Position numbers and translations under genes: made by a program. A model generated the notes under the pieces. The model was not told the origin of the DNA, did no database searches, and saw nothing but the letters and a program-made list of their open reading frames with translations. A DNA stretch of 64,000 nt, from positions 18,150 through 82,149 of the forward strand of contig NZ_NPDX01000008.1 in assembly GCF_002811945.1 (NCBI RefSeq). Direction: 5' to 3'. Positions 8,526 to 17,920 of the stretch are shown here, piece after piece. Every line of letters begins with the position of its first letter. Position 1 is the first letter of the stretch. Source of the stretch: Leptospira harrisiae. GTDB taxonomy: Bacteria > Spirochaetota > Leptospiria > Leptospirales > Leptospiraceae.

Positions 8526-9565
8526 TTTTCCCAATCCCAAAAAAAATCTTTATTTGTCATCTCAGGCTCTATTTCATTTGGATTTGAAACCTCAATTGAC
8601 TGTTCCTCTAAATCTTTTTTAGCTGATTCCAAATCTAAAGTTTCCTTTAGCCAATACTCTTCTGTTCCGAAGTGAGGAAACAAAGATGGAAAAGAAGGAT
8701 CTTCCCAACGTTTTGCTATCCATGCGGCATAATGAATGTATCGAATGATACGAAGAGGTTCCACCAATTGCAGCCAGTTTTCATCAAACTCAGCAAACAT
8801 AGTATAACCTTGCAAAAAATCGAACAAATCTTTTCTTCTATCTGTCTCACCTAACGGTAGCAACATCCAAAAATCCTGCACGATCGGTCCCACTAAAAAA
8901 TCATCAAAATCTAAAATACTATATCCTTCCGGCGAAACGAGCAAATTCCCCTTATGACAATCACCATGAATCCGTTGAAAAGGAATTTGGTATTCCCTTA
9001 CTAAAGAATCAAAAATATCAAAAGCCCTAAGTGCGGTAGTTTGATAACGTTCTGCTAATTTTTTATTTGGGATTAATTGGTTATCTAAAATAAAGTTTAA
9101 AGATTTTAAACCATAAGAAGGTATATCCAACGTTGGTCTATGAATCGAACCAAGTTTTTTTCCAACTGCATGGACTCGACCTAGGAGCGCACCAACTCTT
9201 TCTAAATCACTTCCAGATATTTCTTCAACAATTCGACCATTTCGCAAAGGCCAAATAGCAAAATAGATTCCAGACCATTCAAATAATGTTTTATCATTTA
9301 ACTTTATAGGAGTTAAAACTGGGATTTCTTCCGATGATAGTTCAGATAAAAATCGGTGTTCTTCTAAAATTTCATCGTAAGTCCACTTTCCAGGACGATA
9401 AAATTTTACAACAATTCTGCCTGCATTGGAAGTCTCAATATCATACACCCGATTTTCTACACTATTTAATGGATAAAATCTACCAGTCGTTTCATAACCC
9501 AATGACTCCAAAGCATTGAGTATGGAATCAGGAGTTAGCTGGTAAAATGAATGATTGATATTCAA
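8522..9565 (-). CDS. SrkA/RdoA-like serine-threonine kinase (aminoglycoside phosphotransferase fold)
   Basis: This 347-residue protein has the bacterial kinase-like fold of SrkA (YihE/RdoA). VVKFYRPGKWTYDEILEEHRFL (split by short loops, about 53-75) carries the ATP-anchoring Lys. IHGDCHKGNLLV (about 200) is the catalytic loop with the Asp. ILDFDDFLVGP (about 217) supplies the metal-binding Asp. E. coli SrkA counteracts stress-induced death and is about 330 residues, so length and motifs agree. The start appears to be TTG at 9565 with a weak ribosome site. It lies 9 bases after the REC-GGDEF gene, as the last gene of a leftward operon. Confidence 0.85.
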   Translation of the reverse strand: MNINHSFYQLTPDSILNALESLGYETTGRFYPLNSVENRVYDIETSNAGRIVVKFYRPGKWTYDEILEEHRFLSELSSEEIPVLTPIKLNDKTLFEWSGIYFAIWPLRNGRIVEEISGSDLERVGALLGRVHAVGKKLGSIHRPTLDIPSYGLKSLNFILDNQLIPNKKLAERYQTTALRAFDIFDSLVREYQIPFQRIHGDCHKGNLLVSPEGYSILDFDDFLVGPIVQDFWMLLPLGETDRRKDLFDFLQGYTMFAEFDENWLQLVEPLRIIRYIHYAAWIAKRWEDPSFPSLFPHFGTEEYWLKETLDLESAKKDLEEQSIEVSNPNEIEPEMTNKDFFWDWEN

Positions 9566-9574
9566 TTTGTTAAT

Positions 9575-10471
9575 TTAATTGACGATTCGATTTCGACCTG
9601 AGGATTTTGCCTCATATAAAAGTTTATCTGATGTTCTAAGAAGTTCTATTGGACTTTCGATTGCCGAAATATCACCGCCAGTGACTCCTCCACTGAAAGA
9701 GACTTTAAATTTTTGACCAGATTCTGAATCCAACTCTAGATCAGATATTTTTTCTCTTATTTTATCTAAAACACGTGTTGCATCAGGAACACCTGTTTCT
9801 GGAAAAACAATGACAAATTCTTCACCGCCAAATCTAGAAATAATATCTGACTTTCGTAAACAAGACTTCAATTCAGAAGCAATTCTTTTTAATACAATGT
9901 CACCAGTTTCATGACCATACGTGTCATTGACTTTTTTAAAAAAATCAATATCAATCATTGCCAAAGATAGGTTGTGTTTATGCCTTTTGCATCTTTGGAA
10001 TTCTTGTTCAATCCGTTCTTCCATATAACGACGATTATATAAACCAGTCAATACATCACGGATTGCCGTTTCCCTTAATTGATCATGTAATGATTTCATT
10101 CGAAGAGCACTAAAAATTCGAGCAAGAAGTTCTATCTCTTTGGCAGGTTTAGTGATGTAATCGGTAGCACCTGCTTCAATGGCTAGTTTAAGATTCTCAG
10201 GTTCCGTATGACCTGTGACCATAATGATAGGAAGCCAACCCACTGGAGAAGAGGAGAAGATTTCTGAGATCAATTCAATGCCGGAACCGTCTGGCAATTC
10301 CCAATCGAGAAGAACTACATCAATTTGATCCTGGCTAATGATCTCCCGTGCATCAGAAAGAGAGACAGCTTCAATAGGAACATACCCATGATTAGAAATC
10401 CATCGATTGAGAAGTTTTCGTTGTAATTCCGAATCTTCTATAATGAGAATTTTTTTTCCTGCTTTCTCCAT
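9575..10471 (-). CDS. Response regulator with diguanylate cyclase output (REC-GGDEF)
   Basis: This 298-residue protein joins a receiver domain (about 7-125) to a GGDEF domain (about 140-297). In the receiver, the phospho-acceptor Asp is in VLLDWELPDGSG (about 55), with acidic residues IIEDSE near the start and the conserved Lys in ITKPAKE (about 108). The catalytic GGDEF signature reads RFGGEEFVIVFPETG, with an upstream RxxD inhibitory site (RKSD), so an active cyclase with c-di-GMP feedback is predicted. MIDIDFFKKVNDTYGHETGD is the usual metal/GTP segment. It follows the second lipoprotein gene by 12 bases. Its partner kinase is not evident nearby. Confidence 0.92.
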   Translation of the reverse strand: MEKAGKKILIIEDSELQRKLLNRWISNHGYVPIEAVSLSDAREIISQDQIDVVLLDWELPDGSGIELISEIFSSSPVGWLPIIMVTGHTEPENLKLAIEAGATDYITKPAKEIELLARIFSALRMKSLHDQLRETAIRDVLTGLYNRRYMEERIEQEFQRCKRHKHNLSLAMIDIDFFKKVNDTYGHETGDIVLKRIASELKSCLRKSDIISRFGGEEFVIVFPETGVPDATRVLDKIREKISDLELDSESGQKFKVSFSGGVTGGDISAIESPIELLRTSDKLLYEAKSSGRNRIVN

Positions 10472-10483
10472 TTTCCTACGGTT

Positions 10484-12277
10484 TTATTTTTTCTTTTTTT
10501 TACCTAGTATTTTTTCAACTTCTCCCTCTTCTAAAGGAACTTTTACTACAGTTCCTCCTTCTTTGCGTATTTGCTCTAAATCTACGACTGCTCCCGTCAA
10601 CATACGAGAGGCTTTTTTCGATCCATCTTTCACTCCATAGACCACCCATTTGCCTCCTTCAAGGGATAACACTAAATATGTACAATCCGCAACTGCCAAA
10701 ACAGAATGAGCCGACATATGAGAAACAAACTCATAACTGAGTACAATTCCTGAACCAATAAAAACTCCAGTAGGGATACCAACTGCTTTTGTTAACTGAT
10801 ACACTCCAAATGATGTACCTGTTCCGAATGATGCGGTAGTTCCTACAAGACCAACAGTTCCCGCAGCAACTTTGGTGGAAGTATAAGTCACAGCTTGTGC
10901 GGTTGCCGAGGCACCACTAAAGGTCGCTCCCGTGACTGTACCTGAAACGGCAAGTCCACCACCAAGAATTGTTTGCCCCGTAGTAACACCGACAAGACTC
11001 ATTGGCGCCAGTATGTATTTACCTGAAGATTCAGTGACTACGGCGGCTGTTTTTACCGAGTATGCAGAAGTTTTTCTAGCAACAGCTGAAGTCACTTTTG
11101 CCCCCTTCTCCATCGATTGCACCGATTCTTTCAAAACAACCTCAGTGCTGTTCAACAAAGCACCTAACGCAAGCTCGATACTCGGTGCAGTGATATAAAC
11201 GACACCTTTCCCAGCTAAAGTAAATGTTTCCACTAAACAATAAAGACCTGAACCAGTGGCAGTTGTAATGTATGCGGAAGGATAAATGATCCCATTCCAA
11301 GTAATATATCCAATAGAAAGGATTGTAATTTTTCCTATAGGTTTAATGACACTATCGTAAAATATAGCCTTAGCGGTTCTTGAAAGAAATTTGAGAAGGG
11401 CCAACGGTACACCTTCTCCATCGGCAATTGATTCTATATCAGCCTTAGCTCGACCAAGTTCTTGTGAAGTATCTTTCCCATATGAAAAAATAGTTTCCTT
11501 CCAATTACCAAAAATTGTATCTGAAACAGAAGATCGATACTCATTAATTTCAGAAAATCGTCGTTTCCAACTTCCTGATTTAAAATCTCCATATGTTTCA
11601 TCGTAAGATGATTTTAATGCATCATCCAAATCAACATATCCATAAACAGTGGTTTCAAATACATTCTGAAATTTTTCTTTGTATTCTTTGAATCTTTTTT
11701 TAGTAGTAGGTGAATTATCTTTTTCATCTTTTAGATTCAATTGCATATTTGCCCAATCATCCCACTCTTTACGAACAGATTCTGAGTTTTTAATAACCGC
11801 CTCATGAGAAGCAATGCCTCGTTCCCAGGAAGATCCAATCATTCCATAAGACTCTGCAACTGATGCGTACATTATGAATAATCCCGGTTTGGTTGCGTTT
11901 TCATTTAAATATTGGACAACTGATTCTCCACCGGCACTCAACTTTCCTGCCGTTGACCAACTCATTTTAGTTCCATCTTTGATGATCACGACAGACTCTT
12001 GTGCTTTCAATACAGATCGGGAAAATTCTTCTCCTGCAAAACCAATTCTTTGGTCCATTACATAAATTGTGGACTCATGAAACGGAGGAATAAATTTAAT
12101 ACTCGTTCCTTTTACCGGAAATGCCCCCTGATAATAAAGTGACTTATGTCCTTCGAGTGCTAACTTTTTGGTATTTTTTAAAGGATCTTCCGCTTTTTTA
12201 TCTGATCCAGAACATTGTAGGAAAAAACTATAGAAACAGAAAGAGAGTAATATAAAGGGATATAGTTTTGATTTCAT
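10484..12277 (-). CDS. Uncharacterised lipoprotein B (paralogue of the upstream gene)
   Basis: I do not recognise a named family. The protein is 597 residues. The signal peptide is MKSKLYPFILLSFCFYSFF with a spirochaete-type lipobox ending in Cys at about 22 (FLQC), so it should be lipid-anchored and exported. Residues about 330-500 are rich in Gly, Ala, Thr, Ser and Val with many hydrophobic beta-like stretches. The C-terminus is basic (KILGKKKKK). Domain order, the Gly/Ala-rich region and the C-terminal VVDLEQIRKEGGTVVKVP segment match the upstream gene (INLEEAKKTGKVKILTDDP), so they are tandem paralogues. Its start overlaps that gene's stop by 4 bases. Confidence 0.75.
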   Translation of the reverse strand: MKSKLYPFILLSFCFYSFFLQCSGSDKKAEDPLKNTKKLALEGHKSLYYQGAFPVKGTSIKFIPPFHESTIYVMDQRIGFAGEEFSRSVLKAQESVVIIKDGTKMSWSTAGKLSAGGESVVQYLNENATKPGLFIMYASVAESYGMIGSSWERGIASHEAVIKNSESVRKEWDDWANMQLNLKDEKDNSPTTKKRFKEYKEKFQNVFETTVYGYVDLDDALKSSYDETYGDFKSGSWKRRFSEINEYRSSVSDTIFGNWKETIFSYGKDTSQELGRAKADIESIADGEGVPLALLKFLSRTAKAIFYDSVIKPIGKITILSIGYITWNGIIYPSAYITTATGSGLYCLVETFTLAGKGVVYITAPSIELALGALLNSTEVVLKESVQSMEKGAKVTSAVARKTSAYSVKTAAVVTESSGKYILAPMSLVGVTTGQTILGGGLAVSGTVTGATFSGASATAQAVTYTSTKVAAGTVGLVGTTASFGTGTSFGVYQLTKAVGIPTGVFIGSGIVLSYEFVSHMSAHSVLAVADCTYLVLSLEGGKWVVYGVKDGSKKASRMLTGAVVDLEQIRKEGGTVVKVPLEEGEVEKILGKKKKK

Positions 12278-13752
12278 GGTTTTTCAGATACCTTTTTGTT
12301 TGCACGTTTTGTTTGTTCTGCTATTTCCGCATCCAATACTTTCTTTATGATCTTTGGATCATCCGTTAATATCTTAACTTTCCCTGTTTTTTTTGCTTCT
12401 TCTAAATTAATCACCGATCCAGTGGGAGCATCTTCAAAAGGGGAATAATTTCCTTTTATTGTAGCGATCACAACACGAGGACCGTCATACATAATTAAAA
12501 TTGGCCCATCCACAGCCGTAAGTAACAATTGAGATGGTAAAACGGTCATCGCTGCATATCCTAATACCATCCCGGAACTCATTGCATACATTCCTGCCTC
12601 AGCTGTACCTTTTGAAAGATCGTATAACATTCCTGTAGCGAAGGCTGTTGTATCTATGGTTGCACCACCCACAACACCAATGGCTCCTCCAGTAGTTGTG
12701 GCAGCAACAGAAGTTACTTGGTTGAATGCAGCAAGCGTTGTCCCACCTGCATAAGTCGGTATTGTAGAAGATGCAGATAGTATCCCGATAGAACTAAAAA
12801 GACCGGCTTCCAATGTAGGTGAAAGTACCCGATAACCCGTTTGTGTTGAATAATAAAGTACCACTCCCGTTGAAATCAAAGCATTGGATGAAAAATTCAT
12901 AGTTTGCGAAAGGGGAACATACACTCCATTGACAACAAGAATCTCTCCTGTATTTTTACCAGTTTTCGCAATAGGCGCGATCATTACTTCTTTTAGTGCC
13001 ACAGAATATCCTTGGAAAATATCTACAAGAGCCAAAAGAGCATTTCCTCGTTCACCTGATGCTTCATAATTTTTTGTAAACTCATCTGAAGCTTTTGAAA
13101 AAGAATCACTCCATGCAGAAATGATATTTTGAGAATTTTGTTTCAGAGTGGCACTAAACAGTTCGTTTAATTTCTTTGAAGAAGAATCTCGTTTCAATCC
13201 AAGTTCATCTAAAGTAGAATTCAATCGTCTGAAATCCGACTCAGCTCTCGGAACCAAATAAATATAACCTAGAACAAACCGAGATCCCGCTTCTTTAAAA
13301 CTATCTTTCGAAGTTTTCCATTCCGTTTTGCTCAGTTGCCAAGCTGCATCGTAAATATCTTCCGTTCGACTAGACGAATCATTGATCCCAGAATTCACCC
13401 AAGAAGCAACCGATGTCATTGTGTCTCCCAGTTTTCCAGGGAAATCAGAGCTTCTTTTTTTCATATGGACAAGGACCATCGCTTTGGCAACGCGAGCACT
13501 GATCCCTCCGTTCTCATAAACCAAATCCATACTCTTTTTTCCCGAAGGAATAACTGCCCATCCATTCTCCAATAGATTTTTTCTGGAACCAATAGAATTG
13601 GCAGTTAAGGGAGCGATCTTTTTTAACGTTTGTGGTTTGTTATTAGTGATCACCGACTCACCGAAAATTTTATCTGTTTTTGAGGAACAAGAACATTGCA
13701 GGAATAAGGCGACAACTAACAAAAAATAGTATTTGGCTGAATCGGATTTCAT
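12274..13752 (-). CDS. Uncharacterised lipoprotein A (first gene of a leftward operon)
   Basis: This is a paralogue of the next gene, about 492 residues, with no family I can name. I start it at ATG 13752 (MKSDSAKYYFLLVVALFLQC), which gives a clean signal peptide and lipobox. An in-frame TTG 39 bases upstream would add an unlikely N-terminal tail. A polar helical part (about 60-270) carries several SxxF/FxK repeats. A Gly/Ala/Thr-rich hydrophobic part follows (about 270-420), then a short basic tail ending KKVSEKP. It is probably co-transcribed with the second lipoprotein, REC-GGDEF and SrkA genes, which hints at an envelope stress or signalling role. That role is inference only. Confidence 0.72.
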   Translation of the reverse strand: MKSDSAKYYFLLVVALFLQCSCSSKTDKIFGESVITNNKPQTLKKIAPLTANSIGSRKNLLENGWAVIPSGKKSMDLVYENGGISARVAKAMVLVHMKKRSSDFPGKLGDTMTSVASWVNSGINDSSSRTEDIYDAAWQLSKTEWKTSKDSFKEAGSRFVLGYIYLVPRAESDFRRLNSTLDELGLKRDSSSKKLNELFSATLKQNSQNIISAWSDSFSKASDEFTKNYEASGERGNALLALVDIFQGYSVALKEVMIAPIAKTGKNTGEILVVNGVYVPLSQTMNFSSNALISTGVVLYYSTQTGYRVLSPTLEAGLFSSIGILSASSTIPTYAGGTTLAAFNQVTSVAATTTGGAIGVVGGATIDTTAFATGMLYDLSKGTAEAGMYAMSSGMVLGYAAMTVLPSQLLLTAVDGPILIMYDGPRVVIATIKGNYSPFEDAPTGSVINLEEAKKTGKVKILTDDPKIIKKVLDAEIAEQTKRANKKVSEKP

Positions 13753-13894
13753 AAGTTGAGGGAATTTTGTATAGACGTTTGAAATATGCAATAGAAAAAA
13801 ACATTTTACTTGCTAAATCCATGTATAGTGAGACAAAACCACGACAGCAGATAATTTACGTGACCTATTGGTTCCAATTGGAATCATTACTCTT

Positions 13895-15469
13895 ATGAAG
13901 AAACTGAACATATATCTTGCACTCATTGCCTTGGTATTGTGTGTCATCATCATCATCCGAAAAAATGATTTAACCTTAAACAAAATTGCAACTCTGATCG
14001 CTATTTCAACTCCCACAGAAGTATTCGATTTTCAAACTGCAGATTCGATCGCCAAACAAAAATTAAAGTCAAAATTTTCACCGACACCAGAATTTAAAAT
14101 CCCAGGTTTGGATGGAATCAGCTATGAAGACTATCGACAAATCGAATACAAACCCGATGTGGCGATCTGGAAAAATCTTGCCCTTCCCTACCAATTACAT
14201 TTTTTTCATCCAGGCCATATTTATAGCAATGGAATTCAAATTTATGAAGTGATCAATGAAAAACCCATAGAAATTCCATACGATGCATCTCGTTTCAACT
14301 TTGGAGACTTACCCCTTGCCGATGATTTTGCTGAGATCACTAAAAAACTTCGTTATACAGGTTTTCGTGTCCATTACCCAATCAATCAAAAAGAGATTTT
14401 AGAAGAATTTTTAGTTTTCCAAGGTGCTTCTTATTTCAGAGCAATTTCCAAAGGGCAAGTATATGGACTATCCGGACGCGGACTAACAATCAACACAGGA
14501 CCCAAAGACAAAGAAGAGTTTCCCATCTTTGAAAGTTTTTATATCAAACGACCTAACAAAACAGATACATCCATTACAATTTATGCAATTATGAATAGTG
14601 AATCTGTTGTTGGTTCCTATGAATTCATAGTAAATCCAGGTGAAGTTACAACCATTGATGTACATGCAAAAATTTATCTTCGCAAAAAAATAAAACGCCT
14701 TGGATTTGCTCCAATCACTTCTATGTATTTGTATGGAGAATCAGACAACGCCATTTTAGGGAACATTCACCCAGAAGTACATGACTCGGATGGTCTTTTA
14801 ACTCAAAACAAAATGGGTGAATGGGAATGGAGACCTCTCATTAATCCCAAAAAAACACAACTAACAAGAATTTCATTAGACTCTCCATTAGGTTATGGAC
14901 TCATCCAAAGAGACCGAAAATTCAAAAGCTATCAAGATGAAAAACTCAAATACCATTTAAGACCAAGTGTTTGGGTAGAGCCCAAAGGTGACTGGGGAAA
15001 AGGCAGTTTGTACTTACTTGAATTCACAACCAATTTAGATTCCGATGACAACATCACCACATTCTGGGAACCTGCAATCCCACCTAACTTAAACGATGGT
15101 TACGAATTTCGGTACAAACTCCATTACACCGAAAGATCACCTAAACAACATATCTTAGGCAAAGCTTCCGCATTTTATAGAGGCGCCGATCCACTTTTCC
15201 CGAAAGAAAAAGTTTTTACTTTGTACTTTACTGGTGATTTTCTAAAAGCTCTCGACCGCAAAACAGAACTAAAGGCAAATATCTATAATAATAAAATTCC
15301 ATCTGATTCAATCCGTTATAAAATAGAAAAAATCACCGAACTAGACCAATGGCGGCTACAGATTTGGTATCCCAGTTCAGTCGACGAATCCGATTGGAGT
15401 GTTTTCCTTGAGAAAGAAAACCAAAGAATTACAGAAACATGGATATATCGAGATGGACTTTCCAAATAA
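13895..15469 (+). CDS. opgG: Glucan biosynthesis protein OpgG (MdoG)
   Basis: This 524-residue protein is homologous to periplasmic OpgG, needed for backbone branching or export of osmoregulated periplasmic glucans. After a membrane/signal segment (KLNIYLALIALVLCVIIII) come family landmarks: FDFQTADSIAKQKL, ISYEDYRQIEYKP, ALPYQLHFFHPGHIY, FLVFQGASYFRAISKGQVYGLSGRGL (split by short loops) and SMYLYGESD. E. coli OpgG is 511 residues. I start at ATG 13895, since the in-frame TTG at 13868 would push the signal segment inward. It is the first gene of a rightward operon with the two opgH segments, and it overlaps the next gene by 17 bases. Confidence 0.88.
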   Translation: MKKLNIYLALIALVLCVIIIIRKNDLTLNKIATLIAISTPTEVFDFQTADSIAKQKLKSKFSPTPEFKIPGLDGISYEDYRQIEYKPDVAIWKNLALPYQLHFFHPGHIYSNGIQIYEVINEKPIEIPYDASRFNFGDLPLADDFAEITKKLRYTGFRVHYPINQKEILEEFLVFQGASYFRAISKGQVYGLSGRGLTINTGPKDKEEFPIFESFYIKRPNKTDTSITIYAIMNSESVVGSYEFIVNPGEVTTIDVHAKIYLRKKIKRLGFAPITSMYLYGESDNAILGNIHPEVHDSDGLLTQNKMGEWEWRPLINPKKTQLTRISLDSPLGYGLIQRDRKFKSYQDEKLKYHLRPSVWVEPKGDWGKGSLYLLEFTTNLDSDDNITTFWEPAIPPNLNDGYEFRYKLHYTERSPKQHILGKASAFYRGADPLFPKEKVFTLYFTGDFLKALDRKTELKANIYNNKIPSDSIRYKIEKITELDQWRLQIWYPSSVDESDWSVFLEKENQRITETWIYRDGLSK

Positions 15470-15842
15470 CAAAGACTATTTGAACGAGTTTAGCGAAAGA
15501 ATTCGCACATATTTGATTCTGAGTGGGATCAATAATGAATATAAAATTGTAGAAATTTTAAATGATTTTTTCAAATCTAATCATTTAAGTTTCTCATTCC
15601 CATCAGACTGGGTTCTTTGGCAAAGTTTTCTAAAAACAAATCACATCCAGCCAATTCCAGATTTTCCCATTGCAAATAGGTCTTGGCAATTTGGATCAAT
15701 GATTCCAAGTTCATCCGATTGGAAAAGAGACACAAATAAAACAAAACAATCCATCGTTGGTTCTTTAAAACCATTATTCATCATCGCATCCATCTTCTTA
15801 TGGAGCCTTCTTTATTATATTATTATATTTAGGTTACTATGA
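15453..15842 (+). CDS. Detached N-terminal segment of OpgH (probable)
   Basis: This is about 129 residues: a cytoplasmic part of about 105 residues followed by one C-terminal membrane helix (SLKPLFIIASIFLWSLLYYIIIF). It lies between opgG and opgH and overlaps opgH by ATGA. E. coli OpgH is about 847 residues, with a cytoplasmic N-terminal region of similar size before its first helix. Here opgH encodes only 693, and the two pieces sum to about 822. The NRSWQFGSMIPSSSDW segment resembles the R-S-S-M-x-P-x-P-W patch before the first helix of OpgH as I remember it. I infer a gene split. Without alignment the alternative is an unrelated small operon protein. Confidence 0.6.
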   Translation: MDFPNNKDYLNEFSERIRTYLILSGINNEYKIVEILNDFFKSNHLSFSFPSDWVLWQSFLKTNHIQPIPDFPIANRSWQFGSMIPSSSDWKRDTNKTKQSIVGSLKPLFIIASIFLWSLLYYIIIFRLL

Positions 15843-17920
15843 TACTTTTCCAACGCTTTATATTCTTTTTCACTTTTATCATCCCAGTTATTTGGGGGTT
15901 TAGTTTATTCATAGAGATCATTTCTTTTCGAGGAATTGAAATCACCGAATACTATCAATTCATCACTTTGATTTTTCTTTTACCGATGTTATCATATGGA
16001 GCAAACTCAGCTTTATTTGGATTTTTAATTACTTTGAAAAAGGGAGGAGATCCACTCCTAAAGGCAAAACATATCCCTGAACAGGAATTGAACTTCAATC
16101 TATTAGAATCCATCCCCGTTGCCGTTGTCATGCCCGTTTACGAAGAGAATGAAATTTCAATTTTCTCTCGTATTAAAGTCATATTTGAATCAACTACAAA
16201 AATCCATAAACTTCCAAACCTAGACTATTTTATTTTGAGTGATACCAGGACACCAGAAAAATGGATCAAAGAAGAAGCCGCATATATTGAGTTATGCGAA
16301 TCAACAAAAAATTTCCACAACTTTCATTACCGCAGAAGAAAAAGTAACCTTAATGGAAAAAGTGGAAACATCGCTGATTTTTGCAGAAGGTGGGGGAAAA
16401 AATACAAGTATATGATCATCCTTGATGCGGACAGTCTCGTATCAGGCGAACTCATCATCCAACTGATTGCAAATATGGAAAAAAATCCGAATGCAGGAAT
16501 CATCCAATCCAGCACCAAAATTTTTCGAACCACTACTTTATTCCAAAAATTTACAGAATTTTCTTCTTACTTGTTTAGCCCTTTTTTCTTAAAAGGAGCC
16601 AGCTTTTGGCAAATTAATTCCACGGGTTATTGGGGACACAATGCCATACTTAGAGTCAAACCATTTATGGAACATTGTGCCCTCCCCCATCTTCCAGAAT
16701 ATGGAGGCATCGGTGGGAAAATTTTAAGTCATGATACAGTCGAAGCTGCCCTGATGCGAAAAGCGGGATTTGATGTCTATTGTGCTTATGAGCTGGATGG
16801 AAGCTACGAAGAAAGTCCACCTAACATAATTGATGTTTTGAAACGAGACCAACGTTGGTGCCAAGGAAACCTGCAACATTTTTGGTTTTTGTTTGGAAAA
16901 AAAATTCCATTCATCAATAGAATCCATATTCTAAATGGAATTTTATCTTATCTCAATTCTCCTATTTGGCTGTGTTATATCCTACTTAGTTTATGGAATT
17001 ACCTTGAAGACAGCAAATACTTAAATTACTCCATGTTACCGGAAGAGTATGAATTTTTTAAATCACAGATTTATGACCCGCTATATCTAAAACTATTATC
17101 CTTATCTTTAGTTTTATTATTTTTACCAAGGGTTCTAAGTTTTTTTAGCCTACCCGTCCTTGAAATTTTCAAAAAACTGCCCGCATTTTTTATGGAGACC
17201 ATTTTTTCAATTTTAATTGCACCAATTTACATGGTGTATCATAGTATTTTTGTATCCTCAATTTTACTCAACAAACGAATTACTTGGGGACCACAAAATA
17301 GAGATGCTGATTCAGGATATAACCTTCCCTATATTCTTTCATCTTTTTTCGGCATAACAGTCCTCGGTTTTGCATGTGCTTATATAAGCTATTCCCATTC
17401 CACAATGTTATTCGTTTTATCATTTCCAATTTGGATTGGCTGGATTCTTTCGATTCCTTTGGTTATTCTGACAGGAAAAGAACAAAAAACTATAAACCAA
17501 TTTTTCGATACAAAATATTGGAAACAAAATACAAGTTTAACCAATAATTTTGAAGAGGCTCTTAGCTCACATAAGAATAGTTATCTGGATGGAAAAGAAT
17601 TCTTTTTTGCTCTTGTGCATCCCATTTTTTACCACCAACACAAAGAGTTGCAAGGGAATAAAACCTACCAAACCAAACTTCCAAAATCAACGGAAGAAGA
17701 TCTCATTCGTTTATTAAAACTAGGGCCAGATTCGTTAGATAAAAAAACAATATTACGGATTCTTTCGAACCGAGAGCTACTTGATTCATTTTATTTAAAA
17801 TTTTGGACTTCAAAAAAAGAAGATTGGGCAAGTTACTGGAAAACCATTTGGGAAAAAATTAACCCGTCTTTTTTTCCATTAATTTCCAATAATAAGAAGA
17901 ACGATGTGAATCTTCAATAA
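15839..17920 (+). CDS. opgH: Glucan glucosyltransferase OpgH (MdoH), catalytic and membrane part
   Basis: This is an inner-membrane GT2 glycosyltransferase that makes the beta-glucan backbone from UDP-glucose. The 693 residues begin with two membrane helices (about 5-25 and 35-65). The catalytic domain has AVVMPVYEEN (about 98), the D-x-D motif in ILDADSLVSGEL (about 198), SHDTVEAALMRKAG (about 298) and the Q-x-x-R-W motif QRWCQGN (about 338). A membrane region with several more helices lies at about 365-545. A cytoplasmic tail of about 150 residues completes it. Compared with E. coli OpgH it lacks the long N-terminus, which appears to be the preceding gene. Its last 62 bases overlap the convergent hydrolase gene. 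Confidence 0.9.
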   Translation: MILFQRFIFFFTFIIPVIWGFSLFIEIISFRGIEITEYYQFITLIFLLPMLSYGANSALFGFLITLKKGGDPLLKAKHIPEQELNFNLLESIPVAVVMPVYEENEISIFSRIKVIFESTTKIHKLPNLDYFILSDTRTPEKWIKEEAAYIELCESTKNFHNFHYRRRKSNLNGKSGNIADFCRRWGKKYKYMIILDADSLVSGELIIQLIANMEKNPNAGIIQSSTKIFRTTTLFQKFTEFSSYLFSPFFLKGASFWQINSTGYWGHNAILRVKPFMEHCALPHLPEYGGIGGKILSHDTVEAALMRKAGFDVYCAYELDGSYEESPPNIIDVLKRDQRWCQGNLQHFWFLFGKKIPFINRIHILNGILSYLNSPIWLCYILLSLWNYLEDSKYLNYSMLPEEYEFFKSQIYDPLYLKLLSLSLVLLFLPRVLSFFSLPVLEIFKKLPAFFMETIFSILIAPIYMVYHSIFVSSILLNKRITWGPQNRDADSGYNLPYILSSFFGITVLGFACAYISYSHSTMLFVLSFPIWIGWILSIPLVILTGKEQKTINQFFDTKYWKQNTSLTNNFEEALSSHKNSYLDGKEFFFALVHPIFYHQHKELQGNKTYQTKLPKSTEEDLIRLLKLGPDSLDKKTILRILSNRELLDSFYLKFWTSKKEDWASYWKTIWEKINPSFFPLISNNKKNDVNLQ

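Noticed and set aside
10932..12065. Plus-strand open frames of 60-90 codons opposite the two lipoprotein genes
   Set aside because: They are antisense to long conserved-looking coding frames with signal peptides and have no ribosome sites.
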